Assembly (NCBI GenBank): GCA_014804285.1
Contig: JAAVAA010000024.1
Span: 51,478 to 58,408, forward strand
Origin: Lachnospiraceae bacterium
GTDB taxonomy: Bacteria; Bacillota; Clostridia; Lachnospirales; Lachnospiraceae
DNA: 6,931 nt
Direction of reading: 5' to 3'
Shown: piece after piece, positions 1 through 5,971 of the stretch
Numbering within the stretch: position 1 is the first letter of the stretch
How the letters are laid out: each line of letters begins with the position of its first letter
Notes under the pieces: generated by a model
Seen by the model: the letters and a program-made list of their open reading frames with translations, nothing else
What the model was told of the DNA's origin: nothing
Database searches by the model: none
Program-made: the position numbers and the translations under genes

Positions 1-495
1 ATGAAGCTGCTCCGTAACTATATGAAGACTTGCCTTACTACGGCCAGAAAGAATCGTATGTGCGTTCGTGTGATCGGTGATAAGACCGGGCTGGATGAGG
101 ATATTCGAAAACGGATTGCAGAATTGGAGGAGTCTACAAAGGATAATGATGGGCTCCACTTTCAGATCGCGCTTAATTACGGAGGCAGGGATGAGATTGT
201 ACGTGCAGTTAAAAAAATTGGCAGCCGTATTGCCGAAGGAGAAATTACTGCCGAGGAAGTGACGGAGGAGTATCTGTCCGGTATGCTGGATACCCATGAC
301 CTGCCGGAACCGGATCTTCTGATACGCACCTGTAATGAGCAGAGAATATCGAATTTCCTTTTGTGGCAGCTAGCCTATACAGAGTTTTATTTCACGCCGG
401 TGGCCTGGCCTGATTTTTCAAAGGAAGAATTGATAAAAGCGGTGGAAGCATATAATCATAGAGACAGAAGATACGGCCTGATAAAGGAGGAATAA
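1..495 (+). CDS. uppS: Isoprenyl transferase (undecaprenyl diphosphate synthase), 3' part
   Basis: This is the C-terminal 164 residues of a cis-prenyltransferase, a cytosolic enzyme that condenses farnesyl diphosphate with isopentenyl diphosphates to make undecaprenyl diphosphate, the lipid carrier for peptidoglycan and other wall polymers. Visible motifs are NYGGR (59-63), the diphosphate-binding region with R109, E113, R115 and S117, and the late metal-binding glutamate E128 in LLWQLAYTEFYF. These match E. coli UppS R194, E198, R200, S202 and E213 at a constant offset of 85. About 85 N-terminal residues, including the catalytic Asp of the MDGNGRWA motif, therefore lie left of the window, and the ATG at position 1 is best read as an internal Met. 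The usual RT(S/G)GE motif reads RTCNE here. The last codons contain the cdsA ribosome binding site, and cdsA starts 3 bases after the stop. Whether the full gene is intact cannot be seen. Confidence 0.95.
   Translation: MKLLRNYMKTCLTTARKNRMCVRVIGDKTGLDEDIRKRIAELEESTKDNDGLHFQIALNYGGRDEIVRAVKKIGSRIAEGEITAEEVTEEYLSGMLDTHDLPEPDLLIRTCNEQRISNFLLWQLAYTEFYFTPVAWPDFSKEELIKAVEAYNHRDRRYGLIKEE
483..492 (+). promoter_or_regulatory. Ribosome binding site of cdsA inside the end of uppS
   Basis: AAAGGAGGAA is an almost complete match to the anti-16S sequence. It ends six bases before the cdsA ATG (499) and at the same time encodes the final uppS residues. With only three bases between the uppS stop and the cdsA start, translation of the two genes is probably coupled. 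Confidence 0.85.
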
Positions 496-498
496 GCT

Positions 499-1323
499 AT
501 GTTCTTGACCAGACTTATAAGCGGTGTTGTATTGGTGGTGCTTGCACTTCTCACAATTTTGACCGGGGGTTATCTGCTTGCAGCTGTTTTGCTTTTTTTA
601 GCTCTGACGGCATTTCATGAGCTCACAAAAGCATGCGGATTATCCGGCAAGGCAGGTGGAACGAGGGGACTGGAAGCAATTGGCTGTATCGGGATTGTAG
701 CTTATTATTTATTGATGACTTTTTGCACAGAACGGATTTATCTGTTCCTTATGCTGATCGTGATTCTGGTGGCATTTATGTTCCTGTATGTGTTTTCTTT
801 TCCCAAGTATCATGCGGAACAGATCATGTGCGCGTTTTTTTGCGTGGCATATGCCCCGGTTATGCTTTCCTTTATCTTTCTGGTGAGAGAACTGCCCTAC
901 GGAATCTATTCGGTGTGGATGATTTTTATCAGCTCATGGATTTGTGATACCTGCGCTTATGCGGTTGGGATGCTCATAGGAAAGCATAAGTTGGCGCCAG
1001 TGCTGAGTCCGAAGAAATCCATTGAAGGTGCAGTGGGAGGAATTGTGGGTGCAGCGCTTGTAGGCGCGCTTTATGCATACTTTGTTGTAGAACCCGTAAT
1101 TCTTGAGCAGAGGGTCACATGGGTCTTTGTGCTGATCAGTGCCGTGGGAGCAGTGATTTCTCAGGTGGGTGATCTGGCAGCGTCCGCCATCAAGCGCAAT
1201 CATGAGATAAAAGATTACGGGAAACTGATACCGGGACATGGTGGGGTTATGGATCGGTTTGATAGTGTGATCTTTACGGCGCCTATGATTTATTTTTTGG
1301 CATTACTGTTGATACATGGGTGA
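499..1323 (+). CDS. cdsA: Phosphatidate cytidylyltransferase (CDP-diacylglycerol synthase)
   Basis: This integral membrane enzyme converts phosphatidic acid and CTP to CDP-diacylglycerol, the branch-point precursor of phosphatidylglycerol and other phospholipids. The 274 residues are the usual length. Most of the protein is hydrophobic, with several membrane segments (roughly 6-40, 60-100, 108-130, 138-160, 178-200, 208-228 and 256-272). The family signature is complete at about 229-255: S229, K232, R233, D239, then PGHGG (245-249) and DRFD (252-255). The cytoplasmic motif with D150 and SPKKSIEG (170-177) is also present. The ATG start is fixed by the strong ribosome binding site in the end of uppS, and the N-terminus MFLTRLISG is typical. 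The order uppS-cdsA-dxr is widely conserved in Firmicutes and many other bacteria. The gene looks intact. Confidence 0.97.
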   Translation: MFLTRLISGVVLVVLALLTILTGGYLLAAVLLFLALTAFHELTKACGLSGKAGGTRGLEAIGCIGIVAYYLLMTFCTERIYLFLMLIVILVAFMFLYVFSFPKYHAEQIMCAFFCVAYAPVMLSFIFLVRELPYGIYSVWMIFISSWICDTCAYAVGMLIGKHKLAPVLSPKKSIEGAVGGIVGAALVGALYAYFVVEPVILEQRVTWVFVLISAVGAVISQVGDLAASAIKRNHEIKDYGKLIPGHGGVMDRFDSVIFTAPMIYFLALLLIHG

Positions 1324-1371
1324 TAAATTTGTACGATACTTGACTGACAGCATATAGAAGGGTACGGATCA

Positions 1372-2523
1372 ATGAAAAAAATCGGGATATTAGGTTCCAC
1401 GGGTTCTATTGGAACGCAGACACTTGAAATTGTGAGAAATAATAAGGATCTTCAGGTGACGGCGCTTGCCGCAGGCAGCAGTGTTTCCAAAATGGAAGAG
1501 CAGATCAGGGAGTTCCTTCCGCAAATAGCTGTTATGTGGAGCGAAGAAGCAGCCGGGGAACTCAGAACCAGAGTAGCGGATACGAATACCAGAGTGTTAA
1601 GCGGTATGGAGGGACTCTTGGAACTGGCAGTCTGCCCGGAAATGGATGTTTTGGTGACGGCAATTGTGGGAATGATAGGGATAAAGCCTACTATTGCAGC
1701 AATTGAGGCGGGCAAGACGATAGCGCTTGCAAACAAAGAAACGCTGGTCACTGCCGGGCATATTATTATGCCTCTTGCGAAAGAGAAAAAGGTATCGATT
1801 TTGCCGGTGGATAGTGAGCACAGCGCTATATTCCAGTCTATGCATGGAGAGAACAGAGAGAGAGTACGTAAGATTCTGCTCACTGCTTCCGGTGGTCCCT
1901 TTCGGGGAAAGAAGCGTGATGAATTAAGAAACATTACCGTGGAGGATGCGTTAAAACATCCGAATTGGTCCATGGGAAGAAAGATTACGGTAGATTCTTC
2001 AACATTGGTTAATAAAGGGCTGGAGGTTATTGAGGCAAAGTGGCTGTTCGGTGTGGAGCCGGAAGCGATACAGGTGGTTGTTCATCCCCAGAGCATTATT
2101 CATTCCATGGTAGAATATGCAGATGGCGGGATCATGGCACAGCTCGGTATGCCGGATATGAAGCTTCCTATCCAATATGCATTGTTTTATCCGGATAGGA
2201 GACCGATGGAGGGGAAGCGTGTTGATTTCTTTGAGCTTGGTTCCATGACCTTTGAAAAGCCGGATACAGATACTTTCAGAGGACTTTCCATGGCATATGA
2301 AGCGATTGCGTCAGGCGGAAGTATGCCTACCGTATTCAACGCGGCAAATGAAAAGGCGGTTGCTCTCTTTTTGGATAAAAAAATCCGTTTTTTGGACATT
2401 TACGATTTGATACAGGGAGCAATGGAATCCCATAAGACGATTCAAAATCCTTCCGTGGAGCAGATTCTTGAGGCGGAAACGGAAGCTTATGATTATATTA
2501 TGAACTCGGGCAGGAGGAGTTAA
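1372..2523 (+). CDS. dxr: 1-deoxy-D-xylulose 5-phosphate reductoisomerase
   Basis: This cytosolic enzyme rearranges and reduces 1-deoxy-D-xylulose 5-phosphate to 2-C-methyl-D-erythritol 4-phosphate with NADPH, the committed step of the MEP isoprenoid pathway and the target of fosmidomycin. The 383 residues are a normal family length. The N-terminal Rossmann motif GSTGSIG lies at 8-14 and NKE at 121-123. Metal ligands are D147, E149 and E218 (E. coli D150, E152, E231). The substrate and flexible-loop region shows S173, H196, W199, M201, S209, N214 and K215, all agreeing with E. coli numbering at an offset of 13. HPQSIIHSMVEY (238-249) and GMPDMKLPIQYA (259-270) are also typical. The ATG has a purine-rich site (AGAAGGG, 1356-1362) nine bases upstream. 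The stop is two bases before the rseP start. The gene appears intact, so the organism evidently relies on the MEP route, which bears on the damaged ispG downstream. Confidence 0.98.
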   Translation: MKKIGILGSTGSIGTQTLEIVRNNKDLQVTALAAGSSVSKMEEQIREFLPQIAVMWSEEAAGELRTRVADTNTRVLSGMEGLLELAVCPEMDVLVTAIVGMIGIKPTIAAIEAGKTIALANKETLVTAGHIIMPLAKEKKVSILPVDSEHSAIFQSMHGENRERVRKILLTASGGPFRGKKRDELRNITVEDALKHPNWSMGRKITVDSSTLVNKGLEVIEAKWLFGVEPEAIQVVVHPQSIIHSMVEYADGGIMAQLGMPDMKLPIQYALFYPDRRPMEGKRVDFFELGSMTFEKPDTDTFRGLSMAYEAIASGGSMPTVFNAANEKAVALFLDKKIRFLDIYDLIQGAMESHKTIQNPSVEQILEAETEAYDYIMNSGRRS

Positions 2524-2528
2524 GATTG
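2512..2528 (+). promoter_or_regulatory. Ribosome binding site and TTG start of rseP
   Basis: AGGAGGAG (2512-2519) lies in the last codons of dxr, and GGAGG is eight bases from a TTG at 2526-2528. No ATG or GTG is available near it. The encoded N-terminus reaches the HExxH motif at residues 19-23, the usual spacing for site-2 proteases, so TTG is taken as the start. Confidence 0.85.
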
Positions 2529-3578
2529 GCAGTTTCAATTATTTTCTTTTTGATCATCTTTTTTGTGGTAGTTATCTCTCATGAATTTGGTCATTTTATT
2601 GTTGCAAAAAAGAATGGGATTCATGTAGTGGAATTCTTTGTGGGAATGGGACCGTCGCTGTTTTCTTTTACCAGGGGAGAAACAAAGTATTCTCTGAAGC
2701 TGTTTCCTATTGGCGGCGCCTGTATGTTTGAAGGTGAAGACGGTCTTGCCACGGAAAAGGGAGAGATATCAGAGCGTGCATTTCCCAACGCGCCGATCTG
2801 GTCCAGATTTGCAACGATTTTTGCGGGACCTTTTTTCAATTTTCTAACCGCCTATGTTATGGCGGTCATTATTGTGTGGGCCTGTGGGGTGACCACCACA
2901 GAGGTTCATGCGGTTAATGAGGGGAGCAGCGCCCAGATAGCAGGACTGCAGACTGGTGATGTGATTACCAAAATCAATGGAAAACGTGTACATTTAAGCG
3001 GAGAAATTACGTTGATTTCACAGCTCAACACCAAGGGCGAAGCGATAGAGGTCACTTACGAGAGAGAGGGGCAGAAGTATACTACAGTGATCAATCCTTC
3101 TTATGATGAGGCAGACGGGCGTTACTATATGGGAATTGCAGTCGGAGAGTATTTAGAGTGCAATGTCTGGCAGACCTTTAGTTATGCTTTTCATACCATG
3201 AAATTTTTTGCGGAGGCAACATTTAAGAGTCTGGGGATGCTGGTTACCGGGCAGCTTTCCAGAAATGATGTTGCAGGACCGGTAGGATTGGTAAAAATGG
3301 TGGATGAGGTTTATGATGCAGTAAAGCCTTATGGCATTTGGGAAGTGGTACTTAACATGATCAATATTGCATTACTTCTATCAGTCAATCTGGGTATTAT
3401 GAATCTGCTTCCGCTTCCGGCTTTGGATGGCGGCCGTTTGGTATTTTTGCTGATAGAGGCAGTCCGGGGAAAACCGGTGCCCCCAGAAAAGGAAGGATTG
3501 GTTCATTTTGCGGGAATGATGGCGCTTCTTGTATTAATGGTGTTGGTACTTTTTAACGATATAACAAAGTTCTTTTGA
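2526..3578 (+). CDS. rseP: RIP metalloprotease, site-2 protease family (RseP/RasP)
   Basis: This is a membrane-embedded zinc metalloprotease that cuts transmembrane segments of anti-sigma factors and other membrane proteins or signal-peptide remnants. RseP in E. coli and RasP in Bacillus subtilis are the studied relatives. The 350 residues begin with a membrane segment carrying the zinc motif HEFGH (19-23). GPFFNF (101-106) lies in the second core membrane region. A single PDZ domain spans roughly 123-190, with GLQTGDVITKING at 140-152. The third zinc ligand D301 is in NLLPLPALDGGR (293-304). A last membrane segment covers about 328-344. One PDZ domain is the usual Gram-positive form; E. coli has two. 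The TTG start follows the dxr stop by two bases, so translation is probably coupled. A strong terminator begins about 20 bases after the stop, so rseP appears to be the last gene of this transcript. Confidence 0.96.
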   Translation: MAVSIIFFLIIFFVVVISHEFGHFIVAKKNGIHVVEFFVGMGPSLFSFTRGETKYSLKLFPIGGACMFEGEDGLATEKGEISERAFPNAPIWSRFATIFAGPFFNFLTAYVMAVIIVWACGVTTTEVHAVNEGSSAQIAGLQTGDVITKINGKRVHLSGEITLISQLNTKGEAIEVTYEREGQKYTTVINPSYDEADGRYYMGIAVGEYLECNVWQTFSYAFHTMKFFAEATFKSLGMLVTGQLSRNDVAGPVGLVKMVDEVYDAVKPYGIWEVVLNMINIALLLSVNLGIMNLLPLPALDGGRLVFLLIEAVRGKPVPPEKEGLVHFAGMMALLVLMVLVLFNDITKFF

Positions 3579-3598
3579 TAGATTAATGATTCAATGTG

Positions 3599-3666
3599 AA
3601 AATCCTTGTGCAGAATTAACGAAAATAATCTTTTGGTAATTCTGTACAATGGATTTTTTTATTTTT
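3599..3666 (+). terminator. Intrinsic terminator after rseP
   Basis: The arms 3599-3618 and 3637-3657 pair over 20 base pairs with one G-U pair (3610/3645) and one bulged T (3650). The 18-base loop can fold further by pairing AAAA (3622-3625) with TTTT (3631-3634). The right arm runs into TTTTTTT (3654-3660), then A and five more T. It is oriented for the + strand only; the opposite strand has just four T after the hairpin. It should separate the uppS-cdsA-dxr-rseP transcript from the genes that follow. Confidence 0.85.
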
Positions 3667-3694
3667 AACAGCTACAATGAATATAATCTATAAT
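3665..3694 (+). promoter_or_regulatory. Candidate housekeeping-sigma promoter with tandem -10 boxes
   Basis: TTAACA (3665-3670, one mismatch to TTGACA) is followed after 18 bases by a perfect TATAAT at 3689-3694. A second perfect TATAAT lies at 3682-3687, but its matching -35 position (about 3659-3664) is poor. The site lies immediately behind the rseP terminator and about 70 bases before the phosphatase start, which is where a promoter for the phosphatase-kinase unit is expected. No transcription data are available. Confidence 0.6.
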
Positions 3695-3704
3695 TCTTAA
3701 TTTC

Positions 3705-3728
3705 AAAAGCGGTACTTCGCCGCATTTT
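3705..3728 (+). promoter_or_regulatory. Small hairpin in the phosphatase leader
   Basis: GCGG (3709-3712) and CCGC (3720-3723) form a four-pair G+C stem with a seven-base loop. AAAA (3705-3708) and TTTT (3725-3728) can extend it past an unpaired A. If transcription starts near 3701, this hairpin is at the very 5' end of the mRNA, where it could protect the transcript or act as an operator. The T-run is too short for a convincing terminator. Its function is unknown. Confidence 0.35.
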
Positions 3729-3750
3729 CAGTTATCAGAAGAGAAAACAG

Positions 3751-3769
3751 AAAGGATGAACGAAAGTTG
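3751..3769 (+). promoter_or_regulatory. Ribosome binding site and TTG start of the phosphatase gene
   Basis: AAAGGA (3751-3756) lies ten bases before the TTG at 3767-3769. The nearby ATG at 3756 is in another frame and stops after four codons (ATG AAC GAA AGT TGA). Its stop overlaps the TTG, so it cannot start the phosphatase. TTG gives an N-terminus of normal length before the first PP2C motif. Confidence 0.7.
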
Positions 3770-4474
3770 AAAATTATTTCCGGGATTTACTGGGATCAGG
3801 GAAGGCGGGAAACCAACCAGGATTCTATTTTGCTGCAGCAGGTGCGGACAGATTGCGGCAGAGTCCTGCTGGCGGTAGTGTGCGATGGAATCGGAGGTCT
3901 TAAGCAGGGAGAGAATGCCAGCGGATATGTGGAAGAGAGGCTTATGGAGGTCTTTTATCGGGAGACGGTTCCCCTGATTCAAAGGAGAAAAGTCCGAAAA
4001 TTGATTTTAAGAAGTCTTTTACGGTGCCTTTATGAGGTTCGGGAAGAACTGAACCGCTATGCGGCGGAACGGGAAATCGATTTGGGAACCACTATGTCTT
4101 TACTGCTCTTATGGAAGAGACAATATCTTATCTTGCATCTTGGGGACAGCAGAATCTACCATTATCAGGAAAGGAGAAGAAGACAATTGACGAAGGATCA
4201 TTCGGATGGCGGAAATCGCCTGACCAGATGTATCGGTTCTTTTCCCTATCAGGCTCCGGATATACGGTTTGGCAGACGGTGGGGAAAATGCGGCTTTCTT
4301 TTGTGCAGCGATGGGTTTTACCGAAAACAGGATGAGAAGGGATTTTCCCTTTTAAGGCCGGCAGAAATTGAAAGTACTCAGCAGGTGCAAAAAAGACTTG
4401 AAGAGATGGCTAAGCTGGTATTAAAGCGAGGGGAGAAGGATAATCTGTCCGCTATTTATGTGAAGGTATATTAA
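3767..4474 (+). CDS. PP2C-family Ser/Thr protein phosphatase (PrpC/Stp-like)
   Basis: This is a metal-dependent (Mn/Mg) protein serine/threonine phosphatase, probably cytosolic, expected to reverse phosphorylation by the kinase encoded next. The 235 residues carry the PPM/PP2C motifs in order: RRETNQD (13-19, D19), CDGIGG (39-44, D40), GTT (107-109), LGDSRIY (125-131), LTKDHS (141-146), LTRCIG (152-157), CSDGF (180-184, D182) and KDNLS (224-228, D225). All core metal-binding aspartates are present, so the enzyme should be active. Only about five residues separate DHS from LTRCIG; bacterial relatives usually have about 20-25 there, so a helix/flap segment is missing. Arginine is high (about 29 of 235, with a run at 136-139). 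There is no membrane segment. The start is a TTG, and the kinase gene begins 46 bases after the stop. It resembles Stp/PrpC, but the usual PASTA-kinase and rsgA neighbours are absent, so no symbol is given. Confidence 0.93.
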   Translation: MKIISGIYWDQGRRETNQDSILLQQVRTDCGRVLLAVVCDGIGGLKQGENASGYVEERLMEVFYRETVPLIQRRKVRKLILRSLLRCLYEVREELNRYAAEREIDLGTTMSLLLLWKRQYLILHLGDSRIYHYQERRRRQLTKDHSDGGNRLTRCIGSFPYQAPDIRFGRRWGKCGFLLCSDGFYRKQDEKGFSLLRPAEIESTQQVQKRLEEMAKLVLKRGEKDNLSAIYVKVY

Positions 4475-4507
4475 ACTGCATAAAGAGGAGGAAAGAGCGA
4501 AAAGGAA

Positions 4508-4523
4508 AGAGGAAAAGTTTATG
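4508..4523 (+). promoter_or_regulatory. Ribosome binding site and ATG of the kinase gene
   Basis: AGAGG (4508-4512) lies eight bases before the ATG at 4521. The whole 46-base spacer is purine-rich. A better Shine-Dalgarno match, AGAGGAGG (4484-4491), lies about 30 bases upstream of the ATG with no usable start codon behind it. Confidence 0.65.
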
Positions 4524-5918
4524 GAAAGTATACTTCTTCAAAAGTACGAAATCATTGGTCCCATCGGCAGGGGAAACCAAGGCGAGGTTTTTCTGGCAAG
4601 GGATATTCATCTTGACCGGTTAGCGGCAGTAAAGATCTGCTGCGCCGGAGGAAACCCAATAACGGAAGAAGATGGGGCAGAACGGAGGAAGGATTCGGCA
4701 GATCAGATGATCAGGGAGGCAAGATTATTAAAGGAACTGGAGCATCCGTATCTTCCTTCTGTATACGATTTTTTTCAGGAAGACGGCAAAAGCTGTCTGG
4801 CGATGGAGTATGTGGAAGGAATTACGCTGCGGACTTATCTGAAGAAAAACAAAGTAGTACCGGTGCAGCAGGCGGTTCGGTGGACAGTCAATTTGTGTGA
4901 GGTTCTCGCTTATCTTCATGAAAGGGGACAGGAGGTAGTCTATCGTGATCTGAAGCCTGAAAATATCATGATCCGGCCGGATGGCAATATCAAGCTTATT
5001 GATTTGGGAGGCGCACTGTGTTATACCGATAGTTTGAATGGAACGGGAACTCTGGCAGGAACGCCGGGGTATTGTCCCCATGAGCAGTGGAAGGAAAAAA
5101 GAGGAGATATTACATGGGACATTTACAGCCTGGGAGTAGTTTTACATGAGATGCTTACGGGAATTCATCCATCCGGAATGTCCTGCGTTCTTTTTCCAAT
5201 CCGGGGATATGATAAAAGTCTTCCCGTTGGTTTGGAAAAAGTTGTTGCAACTTGTACTGCCGAAAAAAGGGAAAACCGCTATCAAAGTATGGAGCAGGTG
5301 AAAGAGGCGCTGCTTCACTATGATCGGGTGGGAATAGGAGGAAAGCTTTGGTGGAAAATGAAGAAGTGTCAGGTGTATGGTCTTTTCCTTTCCGCTTTCG
5401 GAACTATGATGATTCCCCTGTTACGGGGTGTACCGGAAAGTGAGATTCCTTTTCCGTTTTTCAATAATCCCATACTTTTGGCACTGGCGGCAATCTGTCT
5501 GAGATTTCTCTTTTTTGGACGGCAGAGAGAGCAGGGCACTTCTTGGAAGCAGGAAAAGAATGTGAGGCTTACCGGGAAAAAGTTTTTTGGGCTGTATTTG
5601 CTGTTTTTCTTTCTGCTGGGCTGTCGTTTTGGGGAAATGGGAGTGCTGAACACAGAAAAAATCATGGACGGACTAAGACAGGGAGCTGTTGTATATGCCG
5701 GTGAAAAGGAGGAAAAGCTTTGGGTGGAGATGAGAGACGATTTGGGTAGAAAGATGCTTCTTAAGGAGGGAGCGGTCTATAAGCCTAAGGAATGTGTCCG
5801 CTTTGAAATTCCGCTGAAAAGCCTCCCGGATGAAACCATTCGTCTACAGATGGCAGCAGAAGGAGAAGGGGGAAATCTGTATGTGAGCAGAGTGTTTCTG
5901 ATTGGGAAAGAAGAGTGA
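4521..5918 (+). CDS. Membrane-anchored Ser/Thr protein kinase with extracytoplasmic C-terminal domain
   Basis: This is a Hanks-type protein kinase that transfers the ATP gamma-phosphate to Ser/Thr, with its catalytic domain (about 9-268) predicted in the cytoplasm. Visible are the glycine loop GRGNQGEV (16-23), catalytic Lys K38, helix-C Glu E66, YRDLKPEN (141-148, catalytic D143), DLG (161-163, metal ligand D161), possible activation-loop sites T175, T177 and T181, E188, D200 and the late Arg R253. All residues needed for catalysis are present; HRD, DFG and APE appear as YRD, DLG and PHE. Three membrane segments follow at about 284-301, 316-333 and 355-371. Basic residues before the first and between the second and third place the last 94 residues outside. 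That tail looks beta-rich, has no PASTA repeat, and I do not recognise it. Upstream is its probable partner phosphatase. The stop overlaps the ATG of a 17-codon ORF (TGATG). Confidence 0.93.
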   Translation: MESILLQKYEIIGPIGRGNQGEVFLARDIHLDRLAAVKICCAGGNPITEEDGAERRKDSADQMIREARLLKELEHPYLPSVYDFFQEDGKSCLAMEYVEGITLRTYLKKNKVVPVQQAVRWTVNLCEVLAYLHERGQEVVYRDLKPENIMIRPDGNIKLIDLGGALCYTDSLNGTGTLAGTPGYCPHEQWKEKRGDITWDIYSLGVVLHEMLTGIHPSGMSCVLFPIRGYDKSLPVGLEKVVATCTAEKRENRYQSMEQVKEALLHYDRVGIGGKLWWKMKKCQVYGLFLSAFGTMMIPLLRGVPESEIPFPFFNNPILLALAAICLRFLFFGRQREQGTSWKQEKNVRLTGKKFFGLYLLFFFLLGCRFGEMGVLNTEKIMDGLRQGAVVYAGEKEEKLWVEMRDDLGRKMLLKEGAVYKPKECVRFEIPLKSLPDETIRLQMAAEGEGGNLYVSRVFLIGKEE

Positions 5919-5971
5919 TGGAAAGGCAGAATATTGCATTTCCCCCGTTGCATGTACAGTATCAAATGTGA
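5918..5971 (+). CDS. Possible 17-codon leader ORF between kinase and ispG
   Basis: An ATG overlaps the kinase stop by one base (TGATG, 5916-5920) and opens a short frame encoding MERQNIAFPPLHVQYQM, ending at TGA 5969-5971. It needs no strong ribosome binding site of its own if translation is coupled to the kinase; only the weak AAGAAGAG (5908-5915) is nearby. Its last codons cover the left arm of the inverted repeat at 5957-5968. An ORF this short can easily arise by chance, and I recognise no relative, so this is speculative. Confidence 0.2.
   Translation: MERQNIAFPPLHVQYQM

Noticed and set aside
1..3. ATG at position 1 as the true start of uppS
   Set aside because: It aligns with about residue 86 of E. 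coli UppS, so the catalytic N-terminal part would be missing. It is far more likely an internal Met at the window edge, although a real 5' truncation upstream cannot be excluded from this window.
934..1239. Open frame of 101 codons on the - strand inside cdsA
   Set aside because: It lies opposite the most conserved part of cdsA and shows no motif or plausible start region.
1324..1371. Possible promoter before dxr (TTGACT at 1340-1345)
   Set aside because: A -35-like hexamer is present, but no acceptable -10 sequence lies 16-18 bases downstream, and the 48-base gap has no terminator before it. Co-transcription with cdsA is simpler.
1452..1973. Open frame of 173 codons on the - strand inside dxr
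   Set aside because: dxr carries every catalytic motif across this stretch. The antisense frame has low-complexity Ser/Ile-rich content and no recognisable domain.
5934..5953. TTGCAT repeated at 5934-5939 and 5948-5953
   Set aside because: Two six-base copies 14 bases apart are easily a chance event, and no further copies are seen nearby.
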